Of a stretch of 64,000 nt of DNA, positions 1 to 12,275 are shown in pieces. The first letter of the stretch is position 1, and every line of letters begins with the position of its first letter. Source of the stretch: Aquatica leii (Eukaryota; Arthropoda; Insecta; Coleoptera; Lampyridae). A program made the translations under genes and the position numbers. The DNA lies in the NCBI GenBank assembly GCA_035610365.1, contig CM069432.1, positions 239,720,104 through 239,784,103 on the forward strand, given 5' to 3'. Under the pieces are notes generated by a model. That model ran no database searches and was not told the DNA's origin. It was given only the letters and a program-made list of their open reading frames with translations.

Positions 1-117
1 AAAATAATTCTTATGAAGTATTAATCTAGGTAACCTCCGATGGAATAAAAATATTAATAAAAAGACATTGATTGGATCAATACAACGTATTATTAGCATG
101 ACCTATTCAGGAATAAG

Positions 118-1508
118 TTTCTTCCAGGTTTAGACCCTGTCAATTTTGTAACTGAAATTACCAACGTTTTACTCAGTTTCTTAAAGGGAAGGGAAGAACT
201 ACTAAAGGGTAATCAACTTGTGAACTAAGCCAGATTCTAAACTCCATAGAAGTAATTTAAGAAGAATCAGAAATTTTACTTCTTCTTTATATACAAAATA
301 TAGAAAAGAAGTAAAATGACGACTCTGATTGGGTGTAGGACAACCAAAACTTCACACTATCATCACTGTTACTACACGAATCGAATACATAAATAAAACC
401 ATTTAAAGTTAACTTTCCCTTTCCTCTTTCAGATATAATAGTTCCGGCTGTTATCAAATATTTATTATCAGCAAATACTGATACTTTATGCAAAATTTAT
501 TGTATTTATATTCCACAAAGGGGATGGAGTTGATCCCCATGATAGTCGTTCTAGGTAATTAGTCTCAACGATTTCGTTACTTTTAAGTTACAGAAATTAG
601 CAAAACATATCAACTTACTTATCTTAGCCGGCGAATCGGTGAGTTGTCCCATTCCGACTCTGATTGGGTTACAGTAAAAAAGAAGCATGTCTTCAATAAA
701 CGAGTAACAACGAAGAACCAAAGATGTGATAGTTCAAAATTGAGATTTTGCAATCAACGAAGCGTTATTAAAATCTATGGTTTTAAGTATTCAAAGGCGA
801 GGATTTAGATGACGATTAATAACTACCTTAATATTCCGTTTTATATTACCACTGTTCAACAAATCTTTAGTAAGATGAGAAAGTTCCGATTCTAGATTTT
901 CAGGTTGACAAATTGAAAAAACGCGATGAACTAAAGAATCAATAACAGAACGTTTTTGTGCATGATGATAACGAGACAAAACGTGAAGATATTTGTCCGT
1001 ATAGGTGGATTTGTATAAAATAGAATTACTCAAAAATCCGTAGGGTTTACGAGTCACAAAAACGTCGACGATTAGGAGAACCTTTATTTTAAACTTCCAC
1101 GGTAAATTTGATAACAAGGCGTTTGTTGTTTACACTATCAAGAAACCTAAACAATTCTCAATGACCATTGGACCAAACAATAAATATGTCGCCAACATAT
1201 CTAAACTAGACTTAAGATTTTAATACTGATAATTCCAATGCAACCGGTTGAATGAATTCAATAAAAATATTAGGTATGACAATCCATATAAAGAAGAATT
1301 CATAGCGGCACCTCAAACTTGTTTATACAACTTGTTATCAAGTAAGTAGAGAATAAGCACTTTTTAAGAAAAGCCAAACTCAATTCTTTGCCATGGCGAA
1401 ACAATTTGTTCGATGATGATAATCTTTAATAGAAACCTTGGTAAAAAGTAAAAGAACATCAAAACTGACAAGAAAATTCTAAGGTTCAATACGTTGTTTA
1501 TGAATTAT
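118..1508 (-). mobile_element. Penelope-like element copy A, 3' part
   Basis: Decayed Penelope-like retroelement lying on the minus strand, 3' end at about 118. Its terminus (CTTCCAGGTTTAGACC at about 123, in plus orientation) matches the terminus of the better preserved PLE at 40164-43290 and that of the copy at 57036. Positions 195-260 match the tail segment that follows the reading frame in those copies. Conserved coding sequence is visible at 791-1117, and nucleotide similarity continues to 1508, where a non-LTR element is inserted. The remaining 5' part continues at 2873-3110. Many stops and frameshifts, so an old copy. Confidence 0.75.
791..1117 (-). pseudogene. PLE reverse transcriptase C-terminal fragment
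   Basis: About 108 codons homologous to residues 194-285 of the PLE protein at 40182-41441. The shared stretch includes FVTRKPYGFL, YTDKYLHVLSRYHHAQKRSV and HRVFSICQPENLESE. It corresponds to the RT thumb region upstream of the GIY-YIG endonuclease. No catalytic residues survive within it, and reading frames on both sides are broken. It is a relic with no expected activity. The family identity is firm because a longer copy is present in the same window. Confidence 0.8.
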
Positions 1509-2872
1509 GGAAAATTTATTTATTTATTTATTTAAACATCCTAACAGTCATTAAGACTAATTACAAGGATGATAAAATCAAATATAACTACAGGAAATTT
1601 GCCGCAAGTAACTAAGCTAAACTAAATATAAAAAGAAAAAATACCAATTAATTACAAGAAAAGTAATAATTACAATAATTGTAAAGGTAATTGTAAAGGT
1701 AGAGCCTTAAAAGCAATCTAACCTAAACTTTAGTCGTATTTAAAATAATTCTCGATATTCTTTGTGAATTTTTTATAATGACTGGCTAGGTCAGTATCAG
1801 TAACTAACAGTACTGTGTTCAATAATCGTAACATACATAGGAGGGGTGCGTGGTAAGTAAAATTAACGTGATTTACTTGAAAAGTGGCATTTGTTCGGGT
1901 CGGTCTTGAAGGCACCTTTAACAACATTAGAGAGAGAAGGTAGCTTTCATCAATTATAAAATTCCATAATTTAAATCCAAATTTAAGGAGGGAGATGTTT
2001 CTGCGATTATTGAGACTTTGTATTTCAAATGTGTTTCTTAACCAGACTGAACGCACTAAATGGTAATCGGGATAGATGCCAAATCGTTTTTTGTACAAGA
2101 TTCTTAGAAATTTATTTTGAACTTTCTCGATGTTTTTTATAAGAGTGATTGAATGTGGGTGCCAAACGGTTGATGCATACTCTAGCTTTGACCTGACTAG
2201 TGTACAGTATAACATTACTAAAGTGTTTATATTTTGAAACGTGACTGATTGACGTATAAGAAATCCTAGAGACTTATAAGCATTGGATATGGTTTTTGCA
2301 ATGTGACGTTTAAAATTTAACGATGAATCATAGAGTACTCCTAAGTCTTTGATATAATAATTACGATTAAGAATTACATCGTTGATCATATAGCTATAAA
2401 ATATAGGTGTCTTAGATCTAGTGAATGACAAGACTGAGCATTTTTCTATATTTAGCGATAGTTTATTTACGGAAGTCCAATTATAAAGACAATCTATGTC
2501 ATTTTGTAGTTTTAGGCAGTCAATATTGGATCTGATTGTACGAAACATTTTTAAGTCATCAGCAAAAAGCAGTGACTCAGAGAATTGTAAGACATCTGGC
2601 AGATCGTTAATAAAGATTAAAAATAACAAAGGGCCCAGGTTGGAACCTTGTGGTACTCCTGAATTTGGCTCGAATTTGCTGGATGTGTTTCCGTCAAATT
2701 TAACATAACTTGATCTCGAGTTTAGATATGAACCAAAAAAACATAACATATTGTGTGACAAACCCCAATCTGCCAGTTTTCTTAACAAGATATCGTGGTC
2801 AACTTTATCGAATGCTTTTTTAAAATCTGTGTAAATAACGTCAAATCCGTATATACAAGGTGATTTCGAGTT
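1509..2872 (-). mobile_element. 5'-truncated non-LTR (LINE) retrotransposon inserted in PLE copy A
   Basis: Minus-strand non-LTR retrotransposon, truncated inside its reverse transcriptase domain at the 5' end (about 2872). It ends 3' at about 1509 in a short (AAAT)n-type tail, seen on the plus strand as a run of TTTA/ATTT units at 1508-1530. Both flanks (to 1508 and from 2873) are PLE sequence in the same orientation, so it inserted into an existing PLE. 5' truncation plus a simple-repeat tail is typical of target-primed reverse transcription. I could not see a convincing target-site duplication. The clade (jockey/CR1-like) is not resolved by eye. Confidence 0.8.
1730..2788 (-). CDS. non-LTR retrotransposon reverse transcriptase, partial
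   Basis: Open frame of 352 codons; the same frame stays open upstream to about 2866, adding the RT motif DVIYTDFKKAFDKVDH, so the start given is not a natural start. Inside are the RT palm motifs GVPQGSNLGPLLFLIFINDL (about residues 44-63) and LLFADDLKMF, with the catalytic DD pair intact. A thumb/C-terminal region of about 200 residues follows, with the LEYASTVWHPH-type motif common to jockey/CR1-like elements. The endonuclease and N-terminal RT are missing. The long uninterrupted frame suggests a younger insertion than its PLE host, but truncation makes it non-autonomous. Confidence 0.85.
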   Translation of the reverse strand: MLRKLADWGLSHNMLCFFGSYLNSRSSYVKFDGNTSSKFEPNSGVPQGSNLGPLLFLIFINDLPDVLQFSESLLFADDLKMFRTIRSNIDCLKLQNDIDCLYNWTSVNKLSLNIEKCSVLSFTRSKTPIFYSYMINDVILNRNYYIKDLGVLYDSSLNFKRHIAKTISNAYKSLGFLIRQSVTFQNINTLVMLYCTLVRSKLEYASTVWHPHSITLIKNIEKVQNKFLRILYKKRFGIYPDYHLVRSVWLRNTFEIQSLNNRRNISLLKFGFKLWNFIIDESYLLSLMLLKVPSRPTRTNATFQVNHVNFTYHAPLLCMLRLLNTVLLVTDTDLASHYKKFTKNIENYFKYD

Positions 2873-3110
2873 AAAAGATTTGAGGATTTGGCTGACCTCA
2901 CATTCAATCTTTGAAGTATGACTTTAAGTTAAAAGAGCGTAAGTTTCTTCTGACAAAATAGAATCGACTTTCGCAGAGTCATTAGTTTGGTTTAAAACAA
3001 CATAAGCGTTTTCCTTGTTGGCTGGGAGAACGATGATATTAAAGTTATTACGAAGATTTTTTAAAGTTATTTTTTTTGGCTGTTATCGGATTTAGGAAAA
3101 ATGAGAAAAA
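2873..3110 (-). mobile_element. Penelope-like element copy A, 5' part beyond the LINE insertion
   Basis: Matches positions 58645-58830 of the PLE copy at 57036-59396 at the nucleotide level, with shared stretches such as ATTTGGCTGACCTCACATTC. It encodes a decayed N-terminal PLE segment corresponding to the conserved LPAKKGNATVVL motif seen at 58705-58956. Relative to that copy about 200 bp between 1508 and 2873 is missing, so the LINE insertion came with, or was followed by, a deletion. Confidence 0.7.
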
Positions 3111-5063
3111 GAAGGATTTAGTTAGTCTGATAAAAATAGGAGAATCATACGATGCAAGACCAAATTAATAAAAATGAGTCAAACAAGATACGGTTATTAT
3201 AATAGGTATTTTGTACCAATGAAACAAACAATCCAAATCAGTTTTTTAAATACACTCGATTAAACAACACTTAAGAAATTATTAAATTTGATAAAACCGT
3301 ATTTGGTTATAAGAAGAAAATTAGAAAACTATGTTATACCTGAAAAATGTTAGCACTTACACAGTAAGTTAAAATATTAAAAGTCTTATCATCATTATTA
3401 ATTTTTTGTAATGTTTCAGTTTTTTCTGTCGGGGATGATATATGCAAGCCATTACATGTTCTGACGCTGATTATTGACATTGGTGCGTATGGTAGTGAAT
3501 AGTAGAAATATTCAAAAAATATTTTTTTTTGCAATATGATGGGATAAAGTCAACTAAATGTACACTCACCTGAAAAATTGCCGAGTTCCAACATATACAA
3601 TTGTTGATGAAGCTCATAAAGAATTTTTATAACGAGACCATATTCTGAATAGAATCTAACAACCAGCAAATGGATTTTTAATTGTGTGATTGAAAATACT
3701 TTTGGCATTATGATGAACAGATAACGGTTACTTTGAGGAATGGTCAAGGCAACGGTGGACAACATTAATATTTTTATGTGTTTGCACAATTATGCAAAAC
3801 AAGAGTAAAGGCTGCTACATGATGTTTTATATTGTCCACCAGGATTTCTAAATTCCGATGAGAACAAGGGACCAGGCATAATGATGAGCAACCATTGAGG
3901 TATGTAGGACGTCAAACCACTCAGCTGATGCATTATACACCATGCGAAATATGTTAGGAGATTATTTTTTTTTTCAGCTGGTATTATTTCGAAATAAAGT
4001 ACTAGTGGACGGTTTTTAGGAGAAATGGCCCGCGGGTCGGGCTGAACCCGAAGCCTGGTTTCAATTCGGGACGGGCCGAGCAAAATCAGACTTTTCGGGT
4101 CAATCCAAAAAAACCAGTGCTGATTAATAAAACATGTATTTGGTAGTTCTTATATAAGAAATAAAATAATAATACGGTTTATGGTTTTTTAATATGTTTT
4201 TGTACGATTGAATTTAGTTTAACTCAACCAGAAATTATATTTGAAGAACCAATTTAATTTTAGTTTAAGAATATCTAATCGTGCCTTTTGATACAGTACT
4301 CCATTTAATTAATAAATATGATGATATAAAATATACGTTATAAAACCTTTCACTTTCTTAACGATATTTTTGTTATGACTAAAATTAAGTGCGATTTATA
4401 ATCTCTAGCTCTACGTGTCTCATTACACTGGAATTTTCAGATAAAATTTAGATCTTTTGTCCCACGTCCCAAAATTGCGGAGAAATAAAGCTACCACGTA
4501 TTGACTTCGAAATAAAAACTTACTGGTAGGAGATTTTAAAATCTAGTATTTTAAGAAGCGCGAGTCACAGTATATAGGTTATTTTGAACAAAATGATTAA
4601 TTTAACTTCCGGATAAAAAAAATTCTGCACGAAAAAGTCTTGTTGATCCACGAAAAGTCTTGTTACCTCCGCTGCATATTAAACTTGGATTAATGAAACA
4701 GTATGTTAAAGCTTAAATAAAAAACTGGTGTGGTTACCACACGACTTTCCTATGAGGAATGATGAAGCAATGTCTAAATACTTTTTAAGGTTATGCTGTC
4801 GTAAAACCATTTTGAAGTCATATATACATACACGTTTGTATTGATTTCCTAGCATGCTATAATTTCTTTGAAATTTTTTTCCTCGATTTCATTAAGATCA
4901 TATCGACTAACCCTTATATTTGTGCATCTTGATATTGCTTACCCTTTTAGTAAATTAGTAAAAAAAAATCGTCGCAAGAAGGATTCAAAAGTATATTATA
5001 TTTGTGAATTCATTTTAAATTTTAATTTAAATATCTAATAAACTGTTAATGTTAGATTTTTTT
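3111..5063. other. intronic sequence, no confident gene
   Basis: AT-rich sequence without a recognisable element. On the minus strand two short open stretches (3550-3789 and about 3354-3500) end directly at consensus splice donors (CAG/GTGAGT at about 3561-3569, TGT/GTAAGT at about 3350-3355). Their peptides weakly resemble C-terminal blocks of insect gustatory receptors, but the intervening membrane segment is absent; see findings. Confidence 0.3.
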
Positions 5064-6046
5064 TTATTTGAATAAATTGTTAGAAAAAATTGTCTCTATA
5101 AGAAACTGTAAAAATAATCCAAAATAACGGATACACCCACTTCCGGTTTCCTTATCAAACCCATCTTTTGACAAAGCAGAGAGAAAATAAAAAGCCAGCT
5201 TCATACCAAATTTCAAGTTACTAGGACTTTTGGTTCCAGAGTTATCGTGGGTACATCCAAAGATAATTAAAATAAGATGCACCACTCCGTATATCGTGTG
5301 TCCCGGAAATTCTGAAGCATACAGATTAACATAGGGAATTTGAAAATTTTGATTTATATGTCCCCAAAGTGTTTTAACTATTTCCAGTATCAAAACCTAT
5401 GACAATGTGTACCAGAACACATCTTGCGTAATAATTTTTAAAATTTAATAACAAATATCAAAAATATTTCCTAAAATTTATCGCGCAGTAAAAAGCTTAG
5501 TTTAAAATACAGATGTAAACAACGTATAAGTAATAGTCACTTTGGTGTTGTAACATCATTCGTAGGACTGCAGTAATATCGCTGTTAAGTGTAATTACAC
5601 TTAAGCTACGTCTAGAGCTTTTATGGTGGTTTTCTTTTAGACCTTCGAGCAAATGCTGTAGCTAAATAACCTTGCGCCAATTATTTAGTTCCCATATAGT
5701 TATTGTTTTTAATTACCTTAGTTTTACAATTGTCAAATTAATTTAATTTATATTGCATGACGAAGAACTCTGTTAAAGTTCGAAAGCTTGCATTTAAATT
5801 GTACTAAATAATAAATAAACCATTTACCCTAAAAGAATCTTTAATATGTTTAATGGTGAAACCTTTATGTCTATCATAATAAATCTATTATGAGTTTAAT
5901 AAATACAATTAACACGTTTAATTATGTCGCTTTACTGATAAAAATTAATCGTAGTTAACTTAAAATAATAACATACTTTAATAAAAAAACCGCATTGGGA
6001 TTTGAACCTTAGTAATTCGTGGCGACATTTCCGCAGTCGTTCAACT
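5064..6046. repeat. rearranged dispersed repeat, copy 1 (pol III box-like)
   Basis: Three blocks shared with 9245-10065 but in mixed orientation. 5090-5250 is the reverse complement of about 9260-9400, 5300-5590 is in direct orientation to about 9640-9930, and 5900-6046 is the reverse complement of about 9915-10065. The last block carries a B-box-like GGTTCAAATCC read on the minus strand (about 6005). There are no credible proteins. About 300 bp between 5600 and 5900 is not shared with the other copy. Confidence 0.65.
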
Positions 6047-6060
6047 CAACTCAACTCAAC
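6041..6060. repeat. short (TCAAC)n tandem
   Basis: Four consecutive copies of the 5-mer TCAAC next to the end of the rearranged repeat. It could be the tail of a SINE-like insertion or a simple microsatellite. Confidence 0.6.
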
Positions 6061-9000
6061 ATGTTTATTAATTAATATGAGTATTAAAAATTAAAATTCT
6101 TCTTTGCGAATGAAGACAGTTTAATTAATGCATCAAAATTTTACAAAATAAGTGTAAAATATCTCGTAAATTGAATTTAAAAAAAAATTAGTAGTAGTAA
6201 AATTATAACGATTTCGTTACTGTTATTATTCCGTTATAAATTATCTGCATCAATTTAATGAATCGTGTGTAAACTTTTCTTTATTTTTAATTTTGTGGAG
6301 TCTCTACTTTTCTAGAGCGAGGTCAGTTTTGAAATGCATTCGGTACTTAGCGTTCGACTGATACGCTTGTGTGACTTCGCTTTTAAGTTATGTTACTTTT
6401 ATCTTACTCTCTATCTACAATATCTTTATTTGTCTTCAATATCTATTTTGTTACATCTATCTAATTTCCCGCTTTTAATTGTTTTAGACTTTTTTTTATA
6501 TACCGCATGTTTCTTTAGCGAGATTGTCGCTACATTCATAATTTGAATGGATTTGGTATATAAATAAGACATAAGTACCAAGGATCCAAATTGATTTTCT
6601 TAAAGAAAATACCTGTGTCATCGATTCTGGAATGAAAATTTTCTAAGATTAAAACTGTTGCTACCAACTAACATTCCGTTGAATGACATCATTATCAACC
6701 TGAAATTTGATCCATATGCGGGAGTTACATATATCTACATTCTTTTCGTCAATTAAAAATTTATCTTTATCAATATTAAATATTAATATTCTCTAATTAA
6801 ATGTGCCATTCAAATTTGTTTAATTAGTCATGTAAAAGCAATCAAGTTTAGTTTTCTGTTAATTAAAATAAAAGTTAAACTTGCCTACTGCAAATATTTA
6901 AAATAACTTAATTCAAAATTTCTTACTATATGTGAAAAAACACCGGTGTTTTCTTAGTTTTAAGTTTAATTAATTAAATCATAAACTGATTTCTATCTTT
7001 AGTTTTAAGTAGTGTTACTGAATTGTATCTTATTATTTGTTTTTGTTTTTGAAAATAGGATTATAACTATCTTTTCAGATTGAATCGATACATTATTCCT
7101 GTGTAACTTTTTATTGCAGATAAAACTTTTAATAGTTAGTCTCAAAATCAAATTATTTGGCATCCCCGACTTCCGAAGTTAATTAACCAATTTTGGCAAT
7201 TTTTCTAATTCTTTAATTAATTTCTTTGTATCTTTTGTTAGCGCGCTCTTTATCTAAGAAACTACCTGAGTGTCGACGTTACAAAATAACGGATGTAAAC
7301 TGGGCTACAAATGAAAACTAATACTTTGACTTACAAACAGTTTTTCTAATTGCATTAAATTCGAGCACTACTAAAAATATTTCAGGGATTGTTAAATATA
7401 TCAAATTCATTAATTTTGTTTAAGTAAATCTCTACAGTTATTAGTACTATTAAGAGTACTCAGTAATAGAGTAATACTACTTTAAACACAATTAAATTAA
7501 AAGCATTACTTGAAAGGTTAAGACTGTATACAACTAACTTTCTTTGCTAGCAGAAACAAGATAGATTACTTGTACTGTACAGAATAACGCTTTCTAAAAT
7601 AAATTTTATAAAATAGACTTCGTATAAGTGTTTTGCAGAAAGAAGCTTATCTATTAATATATTACAAAATGACAAATAAACATTATAAATTTATTTTAGA
7701 ATAATTACAGTTTTAGTAATCGTTTAACATTCAACTGCACTATACTTGAGTTTATTTGTAAACATAAAACTGAACAAAAAAAAATAAAGAAGCACAAGAT
7801 TAACGCTGGCTTGTTTCAAACGTCTAAACGTTAACCAACGTTCTTTTTTATAGGCCGTTAAACGTTAAAATGGATTTATTGATAATAATAATTAATAATT
7901 ATTTTTGAATTTAGAAATTGTGCCTCCAGAAAATCCTTTTTTTATATTTGAAAGTAAGAAATTGTATGTTCAAAAAATAAAAAAAGTGTTCAAAAAATAA
8001 AACTCACAACGTAAAAAAGTAACTATAAAAATAAGTTATTAAAAACAATATCTTTAAAAATAAAAAATAAAATAAAAATTAAAAATCAGAAGTGTAAAAG
8101 AAGTAATAAGAACAAGAAACCAAAATAAAAAACCCTAGTATGATATTTTAGTATCACAATTAAAACGTAATTTATTTTAAATTGATTTACAACGTACTAA
8201 TTATACAATCTATTTTGTTTTTATTGATTTTATGTTTTATTAAACCTTAAAAAAAATAATATCAAATTTTACTCTGTTTATTATATAGTTTAATTGGTAT
8301 TGGAGTCAACGATTGTTACACGAAATTGAATTATTTTATGAAAATTAATTGGCATTACGCACACTATATATCAGAAACGCCTTAATTAATTTGCAACTTT
8401 ATCTTGTTAATACAACAAACCTTAAAATTAATAATAATATCACTCTTAGTTATATTGTCGACTAATACAAAATATATGCGTAAGTTAAGAGTAATAGAAT
8501 AAAATTACGAAGATTTATTTATTTTATAATTACACTGATATAAAATGGTTTATATTAATTAAGTATTTTTGTTCAAAACATATATATATGAAACATATTA
8601 CAATTTTAATTATTTTTTTGGGTTTTAATTGGATTGATAAACACATACGTACAAACAGTTTTTATAAATAATGTAGTTTATTCGTTAGTGATATTGGTTT
8701 TATATTGTTTTTTTAAAACAATTTTTTAAATTAAGTTAATAACAAATTAAAAATCATAAAAATAAAATCTGCATTAGCGTAACGCATTCGTGTTAGTTCC
8801 GCGTCATATGTTACATTGTAATATTTACAAACAATTCAAAATATTAAACACCTTAAATTTGATTTTTGTGTATTAAAATTTTAAGCACAAAATATTTTTA
8901 AAACGTACTCTTAATAGGTTTACCAAACCAATTATTGTTAAAAAAAATATCAAAAAAGATTAGCAGTTTTTATATAAAATAATGTTTAGGTTCTAGAAAG

Positions 9001-9244
9001 GACAGTAAAAAGTACAAAGACTTAGCCTATTGGACGAAATAAAAATAAGATTTTAATGCAGATTATAGAAAATATGTTTAAGGTGTTTTACTTTAATTTT
9101 ATATATTATATAATTATTATGAAGACCGAAGGTTAATTTTTACTTTCCTATAAGGAAAGTATAGCGATCGCAATTTTTTTTCAAAAAATTATTATTGCAT
9201 AATTTTACGTTTTATGGTCGCCTAAATCAGAAAATGTATTTAGA
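6061..9244. other. AT-rich intronic sequence, no gene seen
   Basis: Very AT-rich. Short frames here show no family resemblance. A-rich simple-sequence stretches lie around 7770-8130. Near 9148 is the short inverted repeat TACTTTCCT/AGGAAAGTA with a 3-nt loop, just ahead of the next repeat copy. Confidence 0.5.
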
Positions 9245-10065
9245 TAAAAAAAAATGAATGTATCCACGATAACTCTCGAACCAAAAGTCCTGTAACTTGA
9301 AATTTGGTATGGAGCTGGTTTTTCATATTTTCTCGGTTCTATCAAAAGATGGGTCTGATAAAGAATCCGGAAGTGGGTGTATCCGCCATTTTTTCACAAT
9401 TTTTCTTATATAATTATGTAAGTATGTAAATTATTCGAATCATTTTTACAATTTCTTATAGAGTTAATTCTTCTTAACACTTTATTCAGATAGAAATGTT
9501 TTCTAACATAAACAGTCTATTAGATATTTGATTTATAATTTAAAGTGAATTCCATATATAATCCTAGGTTCGAATCCTTGCTACGTCGAAGATACGTTAA
9601 AAAATAACAATTTTTCTCTTATTTTTTTTGACTTGTTTATATCATGTGTCTCAAAAATTTTGAATCATACATATTAACATAGGGAATTTGAAAATTTCAT
9701 GTATATGTCTCCAAAGTGTTTTTAAAATATTTCTAGTATCAGAACATATGACAATGTGTACCAGAGAACGTTTTGCGTAATAATTTTCAAAATTTAATAA
9801 CAAATATCAAAAATATTTTCAAAAATGTATGGCGTGGTATAAAGCTTAATTTGAAATACAGATGTAAAGAACATATGAGTAGATCACTTTGGTGCAGTGA
9901 TATCAATCGCACGACTGCGGTATATTGCCGCGACGTACGAAGGTTCAAATCCCAATGCGGTTTATGTTTTTTTTAATTATATGCTTATTTTAAATTAAAA
10001 ACGATTAATTTTTATCAGTAAAGAGACTTAATTAAACGTGTTAATTGTTTATAAAATCGTTTTGT
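9245..10065. repeat. rearranged dispersed repeat, copy 2 (pol III box-like)
   Basis: Second copy of the family at 5064-6046; its 9380-9600 part also matches 62180-62410. It contains two B-box-like sites: GGTTCGAATCC at about 9568 and GGTTCAAATCC at about 9942. About 45 bp upstream of the second is TTGGTGCAGTGATAT, resembling a tRNA A box. This layout (A-like box, B-like box, AT-rich tail) is what tRNA-derived SINEs show. No acceptor-stem pairing is evident, so it is not a functional tRNA gene. Confidence 0.6.
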
Positions 10066-11369
10066 TGTGTCACATAACATTATCCGGTGCGCTTTGATTC
10101 GGTTATGTTTTAAGTCACAAAGTGAATTCGTTTCTATCTTGAATGTAAGAGTTAGGCCGCCAAGGTCACTTAACACCACGAAGCTTACGACTCAATCGCC
10201 GGAACAACTAAGTTAGTCGTCGTTGTTTTAGTTACGAGAAAAACCACATAACAAATTGTTACCTTTACTGCGTGTTTAAGGAGGTTGTTTATTACTATGC
10301 GTTTTGTTCTATTAATATTTATACTTAAAATCAAAATAAACGTAAGTGTTAAAATATGTCAAACGATAAATAAATTTAGAGCTGTTAGGAAATCCAACAA
10401 AAATATATCACACTGCCAAGCTGCTTACCATGATTTGATACTATACTTTGAAGGTGCTTAGGTGGAAAAGAAAAGGCGTGAACCTAAACGGAAAGCTCTA
10501 AGGCATGACAGATTTGCGGATGACATTAAATAGATAAACTATGAAATCATCAAAAAAACTTAAACCTAATACATTAAGAAAAATTGATTAGAGTTGCCAA
10601 ACTTGATTTTGCTTTGTCAAGTAACTTTTAAAACTTAGTTGTTGACATTGTAACATAAAGTATTTAATTTTTTCTTGTGTGTTATATGCTTTCTAAATTT
10701 CTATTAAGTACAATAAAAAAATTGTAGGTGTTCATTATTATTTAAACAAGCTTTGGTTAAACACGCTTTATATAAATCAGTAATTAACTTTATTTTTAAA
10801 CAGTAAATAGTTTATTAGTTTTTGGGTTTATTCATGTATAAATCGCATATATACAAATAGCATGTAAAAAATCAAAATCAAATAAAATAAAATCCATACC
10901 GCAAATACTAAATTATGTATTTGGTTGAATGTGAAATAAAAACGTTAATTGGGTATATTAAATTTTAATTCAAGTTATTGATTGAATGATTATTTATTAC
11001 AATCGTTTATATCTATAAAATAAAGTATGGTAAACGGATTTTTATCTTGTTTATTTAAACAATCAAGGTACGAATGTAATTTTAACTTAAATTATTTTTG
11101 TAATTAAATATTTTAAATAACGTTTCTTATTATTATTATTATTCGTGTATTTTTTAATGTGTTTGATATAAACGAGTAATTTTGATATCTAGTTTAATTT
11201 TGATAAAGCAAATTTGTACACCAAAAAAAAATTTACAAGGGCCACAAGTAAGTTTGAAAATTTCTTTTTAAGTATTTTAAGCACATAATTAAAATTATAT
11301 TAAACTGTTTTCTAACGAAATTTCAACATAACGTTTTCGTTTGCTTAATTTTAATTTTTATAAACTCAA
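10066..11369. other. AT-rich intronic sequence, no gene seen
   Basis: Separates the dispersed repeat from the gypsy element. I see no coding family, inverted repeat or RNA gene in it. Confidence 0.4.
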
Positions 11370-11414
11370 ACTATTGGTTTCGTATACGGGCAAGTTAAAC
11401 TAGACGACGTAGAA

Positions 11415-12275
11415 ATGGATGATGTAAAATTACATGTAGTGCCGACTCATATTCAACCCTTTTCTATTTTACTTGGACAGAATTTTACAGAACACCCTGA
11501 AGTAGCGTACGTGAAAGTAGGCAATAATTTAAGTTTCGGATTGCATTATCAAGAACCTTTTAAAGAGATGTGTCAAATCGACGTAAGCACCAACCTTCCA
11601 GTTCGAATAACGGCAATGAACGAATGTATTCTAAAACCAAACTGTATAAACTTAGTAAAAGTGTTACATGATGATAACGTATTCGTGACGCCGGTAATAA
11701 ATAAAAATGAGAAGAAGGTAGTAATAAAATCCGGAGATAGGCTAGCTAAGGTACAAGGCATAAACGACCTTGAGTACATTGAAGAAAAACGCTTACCTAC
11801 CAATGTGGAATGTAAACCAACCGCCGACGAGCAAGTAAATATGAACGAAAGTGTATTAGGAAAAGATAGAGAAAATTTAGTACAATTATTAAACGAGTTT
11901 CGCGAATGTTTTGCATTTAACTTACGTGAATTAGGATGCACAACGTTAATGAAAATGGATATAGTGGACGGTGGAGTATCAGTGAAGGGTAAACCGTGCA
12001 AGGTAACGGCAAGGGATAGACAAACAATAACTGAGATAGTGAAAGAATGGAAACAGTGTGGAATAGCAACGGAAACCACATCACCTTATGCATCACCTGT
12101 GTTACTTGTGACTAAGAAAACTGGGGAACCAAGGCTAGTGGTTGATTTTTGCAAATTAAATCAACAAACTGTAAAAGAGCATTACCCATTACCAAATTTG
12201 GATGACCAGTTTGAAAATTTATCTGGGTGTAAAATATTCTCAACCTTTCAAACGTGTATTTTCAGGTGCCACTGA
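11415..12275 (+). pseudogene. gypsy pol fragment: protease C-terminus and RT N-terminus
   Basis: 286 codons. The start ATG is internal, since coding similarity begins about 45 bases upstream (GFVYGQVKLDDVEMDD). ILLGQNFTEHPEV is the C-terminal protease segment; the active-site DSG is lost upstream. After a linker come RT signatures: SPYASPVLLVTKKTGEPRLVV (in part) and DFCKLNQQTVKEHYPLPNLD. The frame is lost just after NLSGCKIFSTFQTC, near 12240, before the YxDD region. Nonfunctional. Confidence 0.85.

Noticed and set aside
6334..6546. Hydrophobic 70-codon frame as a small membrane protein
   Set aside because: AT-rich DNA readily encodes Phe/Leu/Tyr-rich peptides; no start context, no homology and no neighbouring exon.
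9890..9966. tRNA gene suggested by A-box-like and B-box-like motifs
   Set aside because: No acceptor-stem or anticodon-arm pairing could be drawn, and the segment recurs in other repeat copies; a SINE-like origin fits better.
11573..12079. 168-codon minus-strand frame
   Set aside because: Antisense to the gypsy pol gene; composition is a mirror of the real coding strand.
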